From: Actinomycetota bacterium
Lineage (GTDB): Bacteria; Actinomycetota; Thermoleophilia; Solirubrobacterales; Solirubrobacteraceae
Length of the DNA: 8,587 nucleotides
Direction: 5' to 3'
NCBI GenBank assembly: GCA_005788585.1
Contig: SYBY01000168.1
Location: 1 to 8,587 of the forward strand
The notes under the pieces were generated by a model. The model was not told the DNA's origin and searched no databases. It worked only from the letters and a program-made list of their open reading frames with translations. Both the position numbers and the translations under genes were made by a program. Shown here one piece after another: positions 6,638 to 8,587 of this stretch. How positions within the stretch are numbered: position 1 is the first letter of the stretch; every line of letters starts with the position of its first letter.

Positions 6638-7812
6638 CGCAGCGCCTCCTCGTAGGCGGCGACGGTCGCGCGCCCGCAGGCGTCCCAGGAGAACGCGGTC
6701 TCGGCGGTGGTCCGCGCCTGGGTCGAGAGGTCCCGCAGCGCCCGGCGGTCCTCGAGCAGCGCGGCGAGCTCGTCGGCCAGGCGCTCCACGTCGGCGGGCG
6801 GCACGAGGACCATGCCCGGACCGGTCGCCGCGATGTCCTGCGGGCCGGGCTCCCCGAGGGCGGCGACGGCGGGCACCCCGCCGGCCATCGCCTCGACGTA
6901 CGCGACGCCGAACGCCTCGTCGACCGACGGCATGACCATGAGCGACCCGCGCCAGAGCTCGCGCATGGCGTCGGGATGGGCGAGCTGACCCGTGAAGCCC
7001 ACCCGGTCGGCCAGCCCGAGTTCGGCGGCCAGGCGCTCCAGCGGCCCGCGCTCGGGCCCGTCGCCCACGACGACGTAGCGCAGGTGCGGCCAGCGGCCGC
7101 GCAGCAGCCACATCGCGCGCAGGACGTCGCCGTGGCGCTTGCGAGGCACCAGGTGCGCGACCGTGACGAGTACGGGGTCGCCGGTCCGGCCCGTCGGCTC
7201 CTCGGGCAGGTCGGTGCCGAGGTGGACGACCCGCGTGGTCCCGGCTCCCAGCGCCTCGCATGCGCGCGCGATCCCGGTGCTGTTGGCCAGGACCAGCCGG
7301 CTGGCCTCGAACGCCGCCCGGACGGCGGCGGCGCCGGCGTCGGACTGGCGGGCGGTGTAAAGGACGTCGCCGCCGTGCACCGACGTGACGAGCGGGACGC
7401 GCACGCCGGCCCTGCGCACGGCGTCGCCTGCCGGGACCGCGTTGTGGGCGTGCACGAGATCGAAGGGGAACCGGCGCCGCAGCGTGCGTAGCGCCAGGGC
7501 CAGCGGCGGTGCCGCCCACGCGCCCCACGAGCCGTAGCCGGTCGGGCGCGCCGGGCTGACGAACGGCACGTAGCGCACCCGCAGGCCGTCGCGATCCTCG
7601 GTCCACGGCTGGCGCAGCATCGTGGTCGCCGCCCGCGCGGCCGCCCGCGGCCCCGCGTCGAGTGCGGCCCGCGGGGGAACGGGGCGGTGCAGCACGAGCA
7701 CCTCGACCTCCGCGCCGGCGTCGCGCGCGGCGAGCGCCTGGCGGTGCGACCAGATTCCGAGCACCGGGTCGGCGGCGCGGGGGTAGAACTCGGCGACGAC
7801 GGCGACCTTCAT
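6634..7812 (-). CDS. GT4-family glycosyltransferase (first of two)
   Basis: This 392-residue protein is a textbook GT4 enzyme. The first strand M-K-V-A-V-V-A-E-F-Y-P leads to a glycine/tryptophan loop (L-G-I-W-S-H-R). H-A-H-N at 121-124 and V-H-G-G-D-V at 145-150 lie in the N-terminal lobe. The C-terminal lobe has V-A-H-L-V-P-R-K-R-H (218-227), V-V-G-D-G-P-E at 248-254, and E-x7-E with Glu299 and Glu307 (E-A-F-G-V-A-Y-V-E), followed by E-A-M-A-G-G-V-P. It transfers a sugar from a nucleotide donor to a lipid-linked acceptor, presumably an elongation step in this locus. ATG 7812 overlaps the previous stop (ATGA). A G-G-A-G-G-T lies 12 nt upstream, rather far. The open frame extends well upstream, but that part is shadow of the preceding gene and the N-terminal strand of the fold begins exactly at this ATG. 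The gene's first 45 nt are duplicated at the window end. Confidence 0.93.
   Translation of the reverse strand: MKVAVVAEFYPRAADPVLGIWSHRQALAARDAGAEVEVLVLHRPVPPRAALDAGPRAAARAATTMLRQPWTEDRDGLRVRYVPFVSPARPTGYGSWGAWAAPPLALALRTLRRRFPFDLVHAHNAVPAGDAVRRAGVRVPLVTSVHGGDVLYTARQSDAGAAAVRAAFEASRLVLANSTGIARACEALGAGTTRVVHLGTDLPEEPTGRTGDPVLVTVAHLVPRKRHGDVLRAMWLLRGRWPHLRYVVVGDGPERGPLERLAAELGLADRVGFTGQLAHPDAMRELWRGSLMVMPSVDEAFGVAYVEAMAGGVPAVAALGEPGPQDIAATGPGMVLVPPADVERLADELAALLEDRRALRDLSTQARTTAETAFSWDACGRATVAAYEEALR
6645..6650 (-). promoter_or_regulatory. Ribosome binding site for the second GT4 gene
   Basis: The minus strand reads AGGAGG, 7 nt before GTG 6637, inside the 3' end of the preceding gene. It fixes the GTG of the GTGA overlap as the start of the downstream enzyme. 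Confidence 0.75.
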
Positions 7813-7826
7813 CGCGACGCGGCGAC
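7768..7826. repeat. 59-bp direct repeat, internal copy
   Basis: This copy spans the junction of the GT-A-like and GT4 genes. On the minus strand it carries the last 14 coding bases before the overlap and the first 45 bases (15 codons) of the GT4 gene. It matches 8529-8587 base for base. At the low-coordinate side the identity stops at 7767 (G versus C at 8528); at the other side the comparison is cut off by the window end. This copy appears to be the native one, because the GT4 N-terminal strand continues normally past it. Confidence 0.95.
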
Positions 7827-8573
7827 CTCCAGCGCGCGTGACCAGCCCGCTTCCTCCCGGGTGACGTACGGCCGGCCGGCGAGGAACTCCCGTGCCTCTG
7901 CCGCGGCGCCTTCGCGGTCGTAGTCGACCGCCACGGGGGCGAGGTGCAGGACCGGTGTCGCGTCGACGACCCCGACCCGCCAGCCGTGCTCCCGGGCGAC
8001 CGCGCCCCAGTGGACGTCGAGGCCCCAGCCCATTCGCAGGGCCGGGAACGGCAGCAGGACGCCGAGGGTGTCGGCACGGAACGCCGTGATCGGCCCGATC
8101 TCGACGAAGCGTGTCTCGCGGACCGTCGACCGCGGGTCCCACGCGCGCCGGGTGACCGGCCACGCGGCGTGCGAGTGCAGGCGGTGGGCGGGCTGGGCGA
8201 GGCGCAGGTCGGCCCGTTCGGCGCAGAGCGCGAAGCGATCGAGGAACCCGGGGGGCAGGACGACGTCGTCGTCGAGGACGAGCAGCCAGTCGGCGTCGCC
8301 CGGTGGGTGTTCGGCCAGCAGCTCGGCGATGCGGGCGTACTTGCCGACGCCGGCACGCAGCGGACCGGTGTGGACGCGGACGTCGTGGCGCGAGCGGCGC
8401 AGCTCGTCGAGTGCGGCGCCGAGTGCGCTGCCCGGGCGATCGACGGCGACGACGTGCACCGCGCGTCGCGGCCCGTCCTGGCGGTCGAGGCGCGCGCGGG
8501 TGGTGGCAGCTGCGAGGTCGAGGGCCGCGTCGGCGGCGCGGGGGTAGAACTCGGCGACGACGGCGACCTTCAT
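7809..8573 (-). CDS. GT-A-like glycosyltransferase, N-terminus probably chimeric
   Basis: As read, this encodes 254 residues. The segment D-A-D-W-L-L-V-L-D-D-D-V-V-L-P-P-G-F (93-110) contains the D-x-D metal/nucleotide-binding motif of GT-A enzymes at 101-103. It is followed by R-L-A-Q-P-A-H, V-E-I-G-P-I-T-A-F (157-165) and M-G-W-G-L-D-V-H-W (181-189), which resemble GT2-like acceptor-site elements, and a late histidine at 210 (V-L-H-L). A sugar-transfer role fits the locus. The first 15 residues (M-K-V-A-V-V-A-E-F-Y-P-R-A-A-D) are identical to those of the following GT4 gene and come from the 59-bp repeat; residues from about 16 look like the native protein. The real start and upstream context are therefore not in the window, or the gene was rebuilt by a duplication. 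The stop overlaps the next start as ATGA. The GT-A call rests mainly on the D-x-D block. Confidence 0.75.
   Translation of the reverse strand: MKVAVVAEFYPRAADAALDLAAATTRARLDRQDGPRRAVHVVAVDRPGSALGAALDELRRSRHDVRVHTGPLRAGVGKYARIAELLAEHPPGDADWLLVLDDDVVLPPGFLDRFALCAERADLRLAQPAHRLHSHAAWPVTRRAWDPRSTVRETRFVEIGPITAFRADTLGVLLPFPALRMGWGLDVHWGAVAREHGWRVGVVDATPVLHLAPVAVDYDREGAAAEAREFLAGRPYVTREEAGWSRALEVAASR
7825..7830 (-). promoter_or_regulatory. Candidate ribosome binding site for the first GT4 gene
   Basis: The minus strand reads GGAGGT, 12 nt before ATG 7812. This is longer than the usual spacing, so translation may rely partly on coupling through the ATGA overlap. Only two of its six bases fall inside the 59-bp repeat, so the copy at the window end lacks it. 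Confidence 0.5.
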
Positions 8574-8587
8574 CGCGACGCGGCGAC
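8529..8587. repeat. 59-bp direct repeat, copy at window end
   Basis: This is an exact copy of 7768-7826 in the same orientation, offset by 761 bp, and it ends with the last base of the window. It contains the GT-A gene's own 3'-terminal bases (before the overlap) followed by the GT4 start, now fused in frame to the body of the GT-A gene. It may be a re-entry of the assembly graph into an already used sequence, or the junction of a true tandem duplication. Confidence 0.95.

Noticed and set aside
6638..8356. N-terminal extension giving a 924-residue protein with the second GT4
   Set aside because: The extension is Arg/Gly/Pro-rich shadow of the two upstream glycosyltransferase genes. The GT fold begins at GTG 6637, which has its own ribosome site.

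Overview
The window is very GC-rich, apart from its first ~100 bases, and densely coding, with GTG starts and 1-26 bp overlaps or gaps between neighbouring genes. It reads as part of an exopolysaccharide / surface-glycan biosynthesis locus from a high-GC actinobacterium-like organism. The style of the proteins (ligase fused to TPRs, a small secreted protein with a D-C ... N-C core, UPF0104 flippase-like protein) reminds me of Thermoleophilia / Solirubrobacterales. That placement is recollection and inference, not a search result.

Layout. A plus-strand run holds the 3' end of a polyprenyl-phosphate sugar transferase (WcaJ/bacterial sugar transferase type, to 294), a UPF0104-type multi-pass membrane protein (307-1263) and a class I methyltransferase (1273-1896). 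It meets head-on, with one base between the stop codons, a minus-strand run of six genes. In transcription order these are a GT-A-like glycosyltransferase (8573-7809), two GT4 glycosyltransferases (7812-6634 and 6637-5582), a small exported, C-terminally anchored protein of unknown function (5580-4978), a Wzy/O-antigen-ligase-type integral membrane protein with a C-terminal TPR domain (5003-2886), and an exported six-bladed kelch propeller (2875-1898). Junctions in the minus-strand run are ATGA overlap, GTGA overlap, 1-nt gap, 26-bp overlap and 10-nt gap, so it is very probably one translationally coupled operon.

Working model: the sugar transferase loads the first sugar phosphate on the lipid carrier at the cytoplasmic face, the glycosyltransferases extend the glycan, and the methyltransferase may decorate a precursor. 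The ligase/polymerase acts outside the membrane, where the small anchored protein and the kelch propeller would also be. No Wzx flippase, Wzc-type kinase or export porin is visible; the UPF0104 protein is the only transporter-like candidate.

Both ends of the window look abnormal. The first ~90-110 bases are about 21% GC and abut coding sequence of a high-GC gene inside its reading frame. The last 59 bases are an exact direct copy of 7768-7826, giving the first minus-strand gene an N-terminus borrowed from the next gene. I suspect assembly chimerism at the left end, and a graph loop or a real tandem duplication at the right end. I see no RNA genes, CRISPR array, insertion sequence or convincing terminator. 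There is no gene-free stretch over 300 bases.
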